Shown piece after piece: positions 21,101-32,700 of a stretch of DNA of 64,000 nucleotides (the stretch's first letter is position 1; each line of letters starts with the position of its first letter). Below the pieces are notes generated by a model, which saw nothing but the letters and a program-made list of their open reading frames with translations, had not been told where the DNA came from and did no database searches. The position numbers were made by a program, and so were the translations under genes. This stretch comes from Plasmodium coatneyi (Eukaryota > Apicomplexa > Aconoidasida > Haemosporida > Plasmodiidae), in contig NC_033556.1 in NCBI RefSeq assembly GCF_001680005.1, positions 992,001-1,056,000 of the forward strand, written 5' to 3'.

Positions 21101-21677
21101 TTTCATTTTCACTAATAATGTCTTCACTATATGTTGGGAGTTCCAATATGTACGTGCGTAGGGGTTCTTCGTAGGTGTGCTCTTTATCGAACACGGAGTG
21201 AACAGATCGGAAGCTCTTCATTCGGTAACAATCCTTCGACATATCACTAAAGTGGAAATATTTTTCTTCAATCTTCTTTTCCATTTTGTAATTCAACCTC
21301 GTCTTGTTGTCATCTGCGAAGACCCTCGTTATTATGAATATAACGTTGTCGTGTTTTTCTTCAAATGTTGGAAAGTACTTATCGCTTGAATACTGCTCGT
21401 TTATCTTGGCCGTTATGATACACACCACTACTTTACTTATCAGGAGTGGACTCGTTTCCTCGAAGTGCAGCCTGTTGAACCCCAATTTGTTGAAGTAGAA
21501 ATCCACGCTGTAATTAATCAGGTGGTCTGAGAACAAATTGTAGCTTCGGAGAAGCTCCTTCGTTTCTTCATACTTTTCCTTCCACGTGATGCTGTTGTTG
21601 GAGAACAGCTCTCGTTCGAACTGCCCCTCGTCTTGGCCGCCTGGGTGGGCCAGCGGGCTGCGCACGTCCACGTCCAT
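18114..21677 (-). CDS. GDH3: NAD-dependent glutamate dehydrogenase, large type (GDH3)
   Basis: The 1187-residue product belongs to the large NAD-specific glutamate dehydrogenases, which interconvert glutamate and 2-oxoglutarate plus ammonia. Recognisable pieces are the substrate/catalytic region GGIRIVISNNMNSYMHNYNN followed by PEGGSKGILLLDPD, a segment DYYGMTTLGIETYIRKLCEK, the nucleotide-binding IIDGSGVLYDKNGLNKEELI, and near the C-terminus YIVEGANVFISDDAR with KDASTNKGGVISSSLEVLAG, the conserved end of the dehydrogenase domain. The N-terminal third is weakly conserved. The frame extends to 21731 but opens there with GTG; the first ATG is 21677, giving MDVDVRSPLAHPGG. Ser/Thr/His-rich linkers (about 385-395 and 445-475) are typical Plasmodium insertions. 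No targeting peptide is obvious, so a cytosolic site is my inference. Confidence 0.93.
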   Translation of the reverse strand: MDVDVRSPLAHPGGQDEGQFERELFSNNSITWKEKYEETKELLRSYNLFSDHLINYSVDFYFNKLGFNRLHFEETSPLLISKVVVCIITAKINEQYSSDKYFPTFEEKHDNVIFIITRVFADDNKTRLNYKMEKKIEEKYFHFSDMSKDCYRMKSFRSVHSVFDKEHTYEEPLRTYILELPTYSEDIISENETDLEKLMDVNFYSYIKGTKREKIYYELNKAVLYDLTGQFIQTYYYTTSENTFSLTIAVKRSNVISSIFSLIGDCLNMHRCFSYSKFVEPLKNGVLLIILNVNVITNSEENKKGMQDAQQMLLSLEGKIHKIVKSLKTLCLFNDSKFIQLSVKRIFTAEESAYIFLIIKFITFFSTNSFSSYKNVEHALHLRNNTDSTTSSSSSAILNDFYIIKEKLKSSKYTKEEILSCALSNVKTIKLLFANFERKMNHQGGEVLPTSTSSNSSSDSSHQSAHHTDSYKSTKDIVDEIEDNQHKKILQYFHLFEKHAIKTNFFRMHKISFAVSFDGALLKDSIYDAEPYSVIMICGLHFVGFHIRFTRISRGGIRIVISNNMNSYMHNYNNLFDEAYNLAYTQNFKNKDIPEGGSKGILLLDPDVCNVANTKYIKNLCFYSYVNSILDLLTDGRGDNNNGFGTKDGDLLGGISLNSTMDRNYNTSTLGDITADVLTPSRDFSYVNGTAEQAVQKIMCAKHREDVQLDNHAEEEDLIFLGPDENTGSDQLMDWACIIAKKRGYKFWKTFSTGKLRKNGGVPHDYYGMTTLGIETYIRKLCEKLNLKEESISRSIVGGPDGDLGSNAILQSNTKITSIIDGSGVLYDKNGLNKEELIRLANRRNTPGKKLPTSCTLYNEEYLSKDGFKISIEDHNVDVLGKIIKSGLEYRNSFFLNPLNTCDLFNPCGGRPHSINVFNVNSIIINERCIYKYIVEGANVFISDDARKILEAKNVILFKDASTNKGGVISSSLEVLAGLVLSDQQFIQMMCSPDSDILLVDENELTFMNLNQKNNHSLSFTRSMLMGRNTQNEKRETEGEEIQPNNLDDCVSPFYKQYVKEIQKKIVHYCELEFESLWSETRRTKTSISQATNVLSNKISELKKDILSSDTLCTDRKLMQKVLKDVIPSILLEKVTFDQIFERVPYIYLRSLFAAALASNYYYSQQFLSDLSVFNFFEYIRRLQSDA

Positions 21678-23799
21678 TTTGAGTGTGCAATGGGGTTCAA
21701 TTAACTTCGGTTTGATTAACTTTGCATTCACTTAGGCGGATCACTCCTTCAGCCGAGTGTGGTCCCCTTCGATGTGGGAGAAAGCACGCACACGCGAGAG
21801 CAAACCCCCTTATTCGCCGCTTACACCACTACACGGGGCGCGCGTGTCGAACAAAAAAAATAAAAATAACACTCAAGTGAGGGGTTTTGTAGAGTGGGAC
21901 AAATACTTTGTCACCTACTCATGGGCATACATATAAATGAATAATGTGAGTAAATATGAACATTATAACAAGTGTAGTTAAAATGGTCGAATTTTTTTTT
22001 TTTTTTTTTTTTTTTTGGCTATTTTAACTATTTTTGCCTGAACAGGTCAGCTATTTTGGGGAAAAAAAAGTGAGCAACCACGCAGGTTTGCAGTTGTGCA
22101 AGCCAAAACAGGGTGAAAAAAAAAAAAAATATATTACCAGCATAGTCTCAAAAAAAAAAAAAATTATATGGAAAAAAGGGGACGTCGCAAAAATGGGAAT
22201 AAAAGGGGTCACAAGAGAAGGCCCATCTATAAGGGTTTTCCAAAATGTTGCCAACATGCAGTTTGCAGTTAATGCGGTTAACACCGCTAATGCAGCCCAA
22301 GAGGGTAGGTCATGAAGAAACTGCGCCCGTGGGGACTGTGCACTCTTCCCCTTCGCGCATTTTTAAGATTGTGGAAAATGTGTTAAGGGCTCAGAACGTT
22401 CTTATGGAAATTTTGCTGCATGGTTATGTTCGCGGTGGGTTGTTAAAGCGCATGCGTAGAAAAGGAAAACTACAAAAGTAGATAATAACCAGTGTAGCAA
22501 AAGGGGTCAAAGGTGCCAAAACCATAAGGAAACTACAGCCAAGTGCTGCAAAACATGGCAAAATAAAACGATGGGAAAATAATTATAAGTTTATTTCTAC
22601 AAGGAGGAAAGAGGTTAGGCCCCCACCCCTCTTTTTTTTTTTTTTTTTGCTCGGTAATCCATACCACGCTAGGATACCAAGAACAACATGATAATACGTC
22701 ACCCTTGTAACTGCTCAGAGCCTGCATGTAAATGTTACATGGGCGAGCTGCACTGTTTAAAAACCTTTTCCCCCGATTTGCGGAAGGGTGGCCCCTTAGC
22801 TAGGCGATTCGAAAAGGGGGGAGTTTCCAAATAGGGTTATATTAAACAGTGCACCGTTGCGTCAGGCATTTTTTGCGTAGAAGAGGGATTATACCCGCAC
22901 GTGTTTCGTTTGTGCTATCTTGCTCGGCTCTTTATTTTTTCAAGTAAATAGTGGATGTTTTGCGGAGAAGATAAAGGGCGAAAAGGAGGCCCTCCACGGG
23001 GGGTTCCCCCCATGCGAAAGGGGCAGCACAATTATGTGCGACACGCCCTGCTGCATGCTCGGCATACCTACGTTGCATGCGCCCTGTGGAACGCGGGCCG
23101 AGTGAAGGAAAAAAAAAAAAAAAAATTGCAGCCTCGCGGATTAGCTACCCGTCAGTCGGTGTTGTATGAAAGGGAAGGAGGATACATTTTTTAATTGTGC
23201 GTAGGAAGAATTAGGAGTGAGGGGCTATTTATACAGTTTGGTTGGGTTTATGAAAAAAAAAATAAAATGGTACCCCATTGTTAAGTTGATCACTTGGCGG
23301 TTAAAAAGGGAACAGCTAGTGGTGACTCATATGGGGGCGGTATGCAAAACCCGTGCGGCGCATACGTGGGAGAGTATCCATCAAGGATGTGTGTGTGGAA
23401 GGATAATCCAAGGGAAAGGTATATCCCGAACGGAGGGCTTCACCACTGCTTATAGCCGCCGAGGTGCAGAAGGGACAATATTTCGCGCCAAAGGGGAAGT
23501 CAAATCGGGTTGCAAAAAAGATACAAACACTGCAAACCGCTCAGGGTGCGCGTTGGAAGGGAAGTTATCGTGTTCACGATGGGGGGGACTTCCTGGATAT
23601 ATGACTTATATTAAAAAAGGGGAAACTGACGCGGTGCATGGTGGGGGTGGAAATAAATAAACGAGTCTGGTGATGTAGGTAATGGTGATATGTGTAATGA
23701 TGATGGTTTGGTGGGTGGAAAAAAGGACATAGGTCGTCGCACCTATTTGGAGAGCACGCACTACCTGCCGTACGTGTTGCAAAACCCCCCCGCCGGTCA
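21678..23799. other. Intergenic spacer between GDH3 and LSD2
   Basis: Both flanking genes run leftward, so this 2.1 kb spacer holds the GDH3 promoter and the LSD2 3' UTR. It contains a 26-base T run (about 21991-22016) followed by a repeat segment (22017-22060) whose core at 22030-22050 is the reverse complement of 1422-1442. A-rich tracts occur at 22117-22129, 22150-22163 and 23109-23125. Short open frames show no recognisable protein. Confidence 0.6.
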
Positions 23800-26700
23800 C
23801 TACAACTTGCGTCTCTTCTTGGAGTGATAAAACGATACGTCCTTAGTATCCTCCATCGCATCGGGATACGCGCAGCTATTCGAGGTCTTCACCAAATTAT
23901 GCTGAGGGAGATTCGACTTCATGTCACTAAGCACATTGTTGATTAGGTTGTTATTTCTTAAGTTGTACTGGATGAAGCTGTAGGTGGCTTGCGTGCCCAT
24001 GTGGCTACTGCTCAGGTCTGTATCGTATGCACTACTGTGGAGCCCCTCCACCTGGGGTGGTTGGCAGTTGTTGCTTTTGCTTCGCCCGTCCTCATGGGGG
24101 AAGTTTCCTGTGTTCGCTTCGTTGCCAAGGTTAGCGGCGTTTGTGCTGTTGGCTGCGTTTGCGCTGGTAGAGTTACCCCAGTCGATGAGGTAGCCTGTAA
24201 TATTTTTTTGTCTGCCTACAATTTGTGCCTCTTTATTTTGGTCTACGTTTGCCGGTGGTGCTACCCCAGGTGGGACTGAGGTTCCTCTTTGGTGATCAAA
24301 TAATCTGCTGGCAGGTCTGTTCTCCATCATAGCAGTGTGTGCAGGTCCGTCGTCAGTATAGTTCGCAGTCCTCTCTTTCATTATCCTACCACCATCATAT
24401 ATGCTATTTTTAAGTGGCCTCAAATTGTAGTTGGGATCTTTCCTTCTGCTTAGGTTGTTGTTCCTTCTTTGTGTAGCATCTTGGGTGGACTCCTCACCGC
24501 CATGATGGGCGGATATCTGTGTACAATCCGTAGTGATGGTGCTTGGATGAATGCCCCTCTCGGTGTTAAAGGAGGAGTTAGCTAGTTCGCTAACTATTCT
24601 GTTAATTTGTGTGGCTTGTTCTTTGTCTGTTCTTATGTGCTGACTACTCCGGATCAGGTGCAGTAACTTATCTAGGTCGTGATTGTTCCTTTTTGTATTA
24701 GATCCTTCGTGGTAGGATTGCACTTGATTGTTTGTGTTATTGCCAGAGTGGGTGGTCTCCTTTGCGTTGTTTCTTTTGGGTTCCCCCGGTAAGGGTGCAC
24801 TAAACTGGGTGCGCTCCGACGTGTTCACTTGTTCCTTCGAGTTAGAACCGTTAAAGGGATCACTGGCCGTGGTGGTAGCGGTGCCCTCGGTAGCAGTTGT
24901 GCAGGTAGTAGTAGCAGTGGTTGCTGTGGTGGTTGTTGCGGTGGCCAGTCCCCACCTGCCTCCCACATGGGCGAGCTTTCTCCTGGTTATCCTATCTTTG
25001 TGGTAATCCCCAAACCGTCCACTTCCGGTTCTGCTTCTGGATCTTCTCCCTCTCACCAGGGAGCGTCTCTCTAAGTCGCTGTAGCTAGTAAGGTTTGTTC
25101 TAATTCTAATGGGCGGCCTGCCGTCATACTGGTGACTGTGCGTTCTACTACTTCGATTAAATTGGTGTGTGCCTAATTCCTTGTAGGTGGTATAATTTGC
25201 CGCTGAGCCCCTTCTGCTGATGTACCTTCTGGGGATGTCACCCCTTATGTGGTAATTATCTTTCCAGTTGGAGACCCTTTCCTTGTTCTCCTCACACACG
25301 TAGAAGGGGAACACACCACCGTAATAATCGTTTCTACCACTGTTCCTGATTAACGCACTGGAGGGGCTACTCACATTTGACGAAGCTGTGTTGAGTTTTT
25401 TTTTTTTTTCCTTTTCGTCGGAGGAGTTTCCCATCGGAGTGGGGACGTTATTTTCTCTTATCCTTCCCTTCTGTTTACTCTGGTTACTGCTGCTCATGCT
25501 TGATTCCTTCTCGTTTGTGGGCATGCCATTTGTACTTAGCGGGTTCGTCCTGTTGTGTTCACTATGTGCTGGTGGAGCTGCGCTGCATGCCGCTTTGGAC
25601 GGACCGCCATCCGTAAAGTACCCCTCCTCCCCATCATCGTACGATAAGGAAGCCGCACCTTTCCTTTTCCTTCTCCTGTTATAGGTCCAATTGTTCCCAT
25701 TCGATAATCCGTGTTGCTCTGTTGGTGGGTTGCTCTTGGTGTGTATCAACGGGGAGAAGGAGTTTGCTCCGTGGCTGTTTTCTTCCCTTTGCCTTTCGCC
25801 GTCCTGGAGGCCTTGCATCTCGTCCGTCTGATCCTCTTCCTGCCCGTTCTCCACGACCGAATCACCTGCTTCACCTTTCACATTCAGCAGAATCGAAATG
25901 AGCTGCTCCTTCTCCCTCCGGCTCAGACTGTTAAGGATTCGAACCGACTCAGCGCCTCCAAAGTGGTTGAACAATAGTTGTTCAATCGTGTGGTCCGGTG
26001 CATTCGTGTAATTTTTTTTTTTCTTCTCTTTTCCTAGAACACGACTGTTGTAACTGCAGCTTTTCTCTCCCTCGATTATGTCATCAATTATGTGTACCCT
26101 TTGGTTTATATCCTCTTGTCTCCTCATTTTTGCCACCCCATCATGGGGTAAGAATTGATTCTTCCTCCCGTTCTGTGTGTGAAAGAAGCGAGTTCCTTTG
26201 TAATCGATCGGCTGTTCCTCATGCAGCAGTGTCTTCCTTTTTATATAGTTGGCTGGTTCGACATGAGAGTGGGATCTTATATTTTGGTTCTGGTTTTCCT
26301 TGATTTGTTCTTTCCTTACGTTTATTTCGTGGGCAGTTCGGCTGGAGATGTGTTCTTCTGGATGGCTTTCCCTTTGTGAAGTGGTTGAACTGTCCCCCCT
26401 TCGCCTGTCCTGGTTGCTTAACACGGTTTCCACTTGGATCGCCTGTGCCGTTGGGGGCACTTCCCCCTGCTGCGTATGTTGGGACATCGGCACGTGGCTT
26501 CTCCTTCCTGCGTTTTCACGTGGCGTGCCATTCCTTTGGTTCGCATCCATCCCACTCTGCTTCATCTTCTCCCTCCTCAGGTTCCCATTCAATATATGGT
26601 AGTAATTTTCCAGCAACTTGTTTCGAAACAATCTTTTACCCGTCCCATTCGGCGAGGGATCATTTTCCTTCTCATCCGAGTAGGGCAGGTTGTTCTTGTC

Positions 26701-29700
26701 GAGGTACAGCTTGTAAAGCACCTCAAGTTTGTTATCGTGTGGGACGTTTTTCTTTTTTTTCGACTGATTCGGTTCCGCTAGTTTTGCCACTCCTGTGTGC
26801 ATCTGCCTACTAACTATGTTCGTCTGGTCGATGCAATCTTCGCTAGCGAAGCGGTTGTTATTTTGCTGCGCTTCCATGTTGATTTGGTTCTCCTTGTGGG
26901 CAACGTTCTGGGGGTAACTCATGATGCCACCGATTCGTTTTTGTGCCTCCTTAGGGAGTTGCTTCTGGAAGGAATCCCCCTCCGCGTTTTCCCAGTTGGC
27001 ACCGTTTGTTCGCCCGTCCGGTGTGTATAGCCCCCCTGTGTTGTTCATTATTCTTTTCTTAGATTGTCTCACCTCTTGGAAGTAGTTTGAGAGCAGGTGC
27101 AACATGAGGTTACAATTGAGGCGGTCCACATGGGGTATGCTCTCTGGTGGGTTGGCATCCTTCATCTGTTGCATCTGTCTCTGTTTTGTTTGTTCTCTTA
27201 ACTCTGCGTTGTCAGCATTTGCTGCCCCAATGGGACCTTCCCGTGAAGAGTCCCCCCTTCTCATACCCCTGTACGTATGTATTCTGGTGTCATCCCTCCG
27301 TTTCGTTTGGCCCTCCACCCGGTTAGTGTTCCTATCGACCTGCATGTGCCTACTGCTGGGTTGATAAAACCGACCACCTTTTTTGGGGGTGCCAAAAACC
27401 CCTTGTTCGCACATTAACTTTAGGATAGCTGAATCTTCTTCGGTGAGAAAAGCACCGCTTCGTGTACTTCCCAGGGTGGCGTCATTCCGTAAGTTAGTTG
27501 CGTTCGCTCGGTTGGTTGCTTTAACGGGGTTGGTCTCATGGCGTTTCCTCTCCACTGAGTTAGCATTAGTGTCCTTCTGGTAACTGTGCAGATGCTCTGA
27601 AAACTCCTGCTCCTGAAAACCATCGTACCTGCCGTCCATAGGAAGCATCACGTCCGGTTGGCAGTAAGATCCCACCCCATGCAGACGTGATATCCTAAGT
27701 AACCCATTCAGGAGGAGTACATCTCTGTTTAGGTAGCTCAACCCGAGGAGACCTCTATCCAATCCTCGTAACACTTCCCCTGGGTTGGCCTCACCCCTGA
27801 AGGGTAGTTCACGCAGCAAAGCACTTAACGGATCCGATGAAGGGAAAGCTTTCGTGTATTTTTTTTTTACATACATATATAAATTTTCGCTAACGTAATT
27901 GAAGCTTCTAAGGTTGGTGGTGAGGTCAGTTTGTGCTGACCTCTGGTCATTTTTGTCTCTGTAGTGCTTCATTAGCTTGCTTATGTTTGCATGCACATTG
28001 TCGGTAAGTTCTTCTATGGGTGGGTACTTATTTTTGATGCTGCTTCTGGGGGGGTTGCAGAATCCGTCTGTGTAGTGGAACGGGGACTGGTTGGCCGAAA
28101 GGGCAAAGTTCTTCTTAGTAGGTTGGTTTGTTCCGTCCCGAAGGGGGGGGTAGCACCCGTGTAGGGGCAACAGGAAGGAGTTGTAATCAGTGTGACGGTC
28201 ACTGTACCGATATGGGTCGTCATCATCCCAGTTTTCTCTTTCGATGATTCCCTTTTGATCCCGTCGCATCTGTCCCTCCCCCGCGTCCACCCCGAGCAAG
28301 TAACCACCACGACTGTCCCTACCTCTGCGTACGCGAAGGAAATTCTCACTTCCCTCCTCCTCATAGTAGTTGTGATAAATCCCGTGCATGTACTGGTGCT
28401 TGTAACAGTAGAGGATCTCATGTCTACTGGTCTTGCTAAAGTTGGGCCACGATAAGTAGCTGCTGGCACAGTTCACGTGAAGAAAATTGTTGCAGTTTTT
28501 TAAGCTGCACTTTAGGGAGGGGAAGTTAAGTAAACAAATAGAGCACCTCTTGTAGAAGAGAAAATTGAAAAGCACAGTGAGGTTAAAGTACCTGTTCCCA
28601 TAGACGTGATTGTATGTGTAGTTGTTAAAGTAGAGGCAGTCCTTATGACAGGTATACTTAAGGTAGGAACCGTTTTTATGCTTCAACTTGATGACCCCAA
28701 TGAAAAGTCTACTTAGTGTTTGTTTCTCGTTACACAGGATGCATCTAACATTTTGGAACCATGCGTTGTATTCTTTTCTTTCCAAGCCGATTACTTCATC
28801 GTCGTAGATGTGAAGGAAGTAGTTGGAGTCGACGTCCTTTAGGGTGATTTCTTTTGGGTTCTTGGCTTCTCCGTACGTTGGGTGGTGTACGTGTCGGTTG
28901 TAGCCTTTCTGGGGGGGTGCAGTGTTGCCCGGCTGATCAGAAGGTCGTGAATTATCGTTATACTTCCTAACGAGACTACCTTCTCCATTCATGTAGGTGG
29001 GGTTACCTGCGTCTATGCCACCACTATCCACGGTAATGGTGCACCTGCCGCTAGGCACTTCCACCTCTCCGGAGGTCTCCCTGCTGTAGAAGTATTTCAC
29101 CAATTTGTTCTTGTAAATGGATTTGTTAATTTTCTCGATGATCCTGTAGGCTTCTCTCTTTCCACTCAGGAAGGAACTCACCAGTGAGCTGCATCCGCTG
29201 TTGTGTGTGTGCTCTCCCGCAAACAGCACTCTGTTAACTGGAAAGGATAGTATGTCCTTGTCTATTTGAAGGGTCCTCCTCCCAATGAATGAATTCAATC
29301 CACGAGAGAATCTATTCCCAACCCAGTCGTAGTAACATATCTTTTCTATTTTAATCCCCGGTAGTAGGTCCTTTAGAAAAGCCTTGCAATCAGTGACAAT
29401 TCTTTTTTTGGACAATTTGGCTGTTTTCTTTCTGTATCTGTTTTTCAAAAATAGGGCAATTACTGGGTGTGCACTGTAGAAGATGAGGTGATTATATTTG
29501 TCTGTTCGGATGTGACTGTTATAGGTCGATCGGTACTTCTGCCCATTAATGAGGCGCTCCCTCTTAAGGCACCCCATGAAGCTGCTTTCGTCTGCACGGC
29601 GGTAGACATGACTTCTGTTATGGGGTCGCTTAGTAGGTGGGCCATTTTCACAGTGGACTGCTCCGTCAATGTTCATTCGTGTCTCCTCGATGGACATTCC

Positions 29701-32700
29701 CCCGTTGTGTGTGTCTCCTCCTAGTAGCTCCCCTTGGCCATTTTTATCCTCTGTCGAATTGGACACCTCCGTCGAGAGGGAAATATCCATCGACGTGTTG
29801 TTGGCAAGGTGAGCGTTGCTGGGGCGGCAGGAGCTACTACTCCCCCGATCGGGTGTAAGGGAAGGAGTTCTGAAGAGGTCATCCCTGTTGGACACTTCTC
29901 TGGAAACCACCTCCTTTGGGGGGATCCCCTCCCTTTTCCCTTTTTTGTGGTTAAAAAAAATGCTCACATTTTGCGTGCTCTCTACAATCCTCTCCTTCAA
30001 TGTGACAACAATTTTATTATTTTTTGTAACCCCCAATCTTTGAATGCTGTTTGTCTTCCACTTGGGGAGCTTTGGAATGAATTCAATAAGTCCTGTGCTT
30101 TCCTGGTCGGGGAGGTCCCTCACAGTTGTGTTGGGATGGCTCCTTGGGTTTCCATGTGGTTTCCCGGCAGGATCCCCTTTACTGTGCTTCTTCCTCTTTT
30201 GTTTACCGTTTTGCTTTCTTCCTTCTGCAGGATCCACTCTGTTAATGCCCCCCTTTGGGAGATCCCCCGAAATACACTCTGCATACTTGGCCACTCGTTG
30301 TTGACTTATATTATTGTGGAGGGTGGATCCTTTGGGGTTCCCTTCCTTACTTATGACCCGATTCCCATGGTTGAAGATGTGCGTGTTCTTCCCATCGGAT
30401 AAGGTGCCCTGCCTGTAGGATGTGTGTGGACTTTCCGCATGGGCCTTCTCTAAGGAGTACCCATTTGGAGTACGGTCCTGATCCAGTCTGCTGCAAACCG
30501 TTCCACATAGAAGATCACATGGTTTATCCACCTCGCAGACGTTGAGGTTGTTGCTGTTCGTTTCGGAGGAGCACCTGGCCACGCTCGTGCATCCTTCCCC
30601 ACTGAAGTAAACTACCCCGTTGTTGCTGGAACCTTTGAGTCTGCAGGTGCTTCTATTGTCGTTCGTTGTAACATCTATGTTATTGATTAGGTAGTCGCTT
30701 GAGGTAGATGTGTTCTGGTTATGGTTTATCCCACAAGGGGGTGCGCTGTGTGATTCGGAGGGGGGGTGGATTGACAATCCTTCCCGATGTGGAAACTCCC
30801 CGTTCACCTCTAAAGTAGTAACACATTTCGGATGATCCCCCCTTTGAGGTTGTTTTAATTGCGCCTGGGGGAAATTGTCCCCTTGTGGTGTAGCAGCACA
30901 CGTAGCGGTGTGCTGGTCAGTGTTGGGAGGATCCGCTATATGGGGTATCTCTCCAATCCGCTTTAACGTTCCCATTTGGATCGTGCACCCCCGATGGTGG
31001 GTTCTCCCCTTGTTCTTGCGACCGAAGAATTTGACGCTGTCCTTCAGAACTCCAATAGGAACGGTCACGATGCAGTAGTCGTAGAGTCTATTGTCCACAT
31101 GATTGCAGAAGCCAATTTTTATGTTCCCATTGTAGGCGTATATTTTATTTACAATTTTATTTTTTTTTATGACAAGGTTTTTTTTCAATCTTTTAAATAT
31201 TTCTGTGAGCTCAAAGTTGCAACAGATGTTTTGGAGTACGTCGAGGAAGCTGAGGTTGTAGAAGAGGTACTGGATGGACAGGGAGTCCAAGTCAATTCCC
31301 GCAGTGGCTTCTATATAGGAAACATACAATTTTACGTGCAAACTTTTTGGATTCTTTTCGCTTTTCATTTTAGCGATTTCTGCTCGAATGGCCTCACCAA
31401 GCGACATACGGAGAATGGCGTTTTTATTTTTCAAATTGTGAAAAAAGGCGGAGTTGAAAATCTGGTCATAGTAGAACCTTAACTTGTAAAGGACCTTGAA
31501 GAATTCGCTTCTCATTTCGTGCTTATAAATTTTCTTCCCATTAAAGTATATGTAATGTTTGTATAGGTGCCTGTTTACATCTTTATGGTAGATGTTTTTC
31601 TTCAGGCAGAAGTTTATGAGGGGGTTATTACGATTGATTAGGAAGTCCATTTCTCCTAGGTAGTTTTTTTTCCCATTCGGTGAATAGAAAAACTTGCCAC
31701 CGATTCGGTTTCTTGCTTCATACACAGTTACATCTACGTTATGATTGAGCAAGACATATGCAGCTGCAAGTCCTGACAAACCCGCTCCTATAATTACCAC
31801 TTTTACTTTTCTATTAACACTTACAATGGTATCTATGTGATGAATAATGTCGTTGTAATTTTTTTTTTTTTTATTTCTATCGTGGGTTTTCTTCAAATGT
31901 AGAATGTTTTCCTTTTTGTAGAGGAAAATGTTGGCGTTTGTTTTATCACATATGTCCACTTGTTCACTGTATGTAAAGGAATTTTTGGAGCTGCTGGGGG
32001 TGTAGTGGTCTGAGTACCCTCCAAGGTTACCGATCTGTGTATGTCTTTGCGTGTTTCTGTGTGCCTTCCCAGGGTTGATTACATCTGTCTGTTCTTCCTC
32101 ACCCATTGGGTCAACCGTATTATCCATCCTGTCCATAATTTTTTTTTTTTTTTTTTTTTTCTTTCTCTTCTTTTTCTTCTTCCTTCTCTGGTTGGTTTTT
32201 CCCCCGTTTTGGTCAGATAACCCGTCCAAGGCACCTCCATCTGATGGTACGAACACACCTTCTTGAAAAATTCCCATTTGACTTCTATACCCCGTTTGAG
32301 TGTACTCTACCCCTCCTTTCGCGTTATAGAGGTGGTCCATTCGGTTCTTCCAATTGGTGTCTTTGTTAACCTCATAGGGGTTGCACATCCTGCCCCAGGT
32401 CCGATCTCGGTTGTCACTACCGCAGTAGCTGAACGGGTTTGAATTGTTCGGATAAAAGAAGCTAAAGTCTTCTTCAAAAATGTTATAAATAGAGGATTCA
32501 TTATCGTTCGATGTGGATGAACTCACAACAATTTTCTTCCTTCGGCGTGTGCACTTTGTTATTTGTGTTTGCACCTTCGCGCTTGTGTACATGGCTCGGT
32601 TGGACTTGAAGCTGCTACTGGGTTGGGACTCCCTCCCGGGGTGGTTACCCCGGCTTCTCCCACGTTTATCGCATTGATCGTGCTGATCCCGTTGATCCCG

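Noticed and set aside
22034..22481. Overlapping short frames downstream of the T run upstream of GDH3
   Set aside because: They begin within the dispersed repeat and read through A-rich tracts; no conserved sequence or splice pattern.
29734..30402. 222-codon plus-strand open frame inside LSD2
   Set aside because: It is antisense to the insertion in the oxidase domain; composition is that of a reverse-complement shadow.
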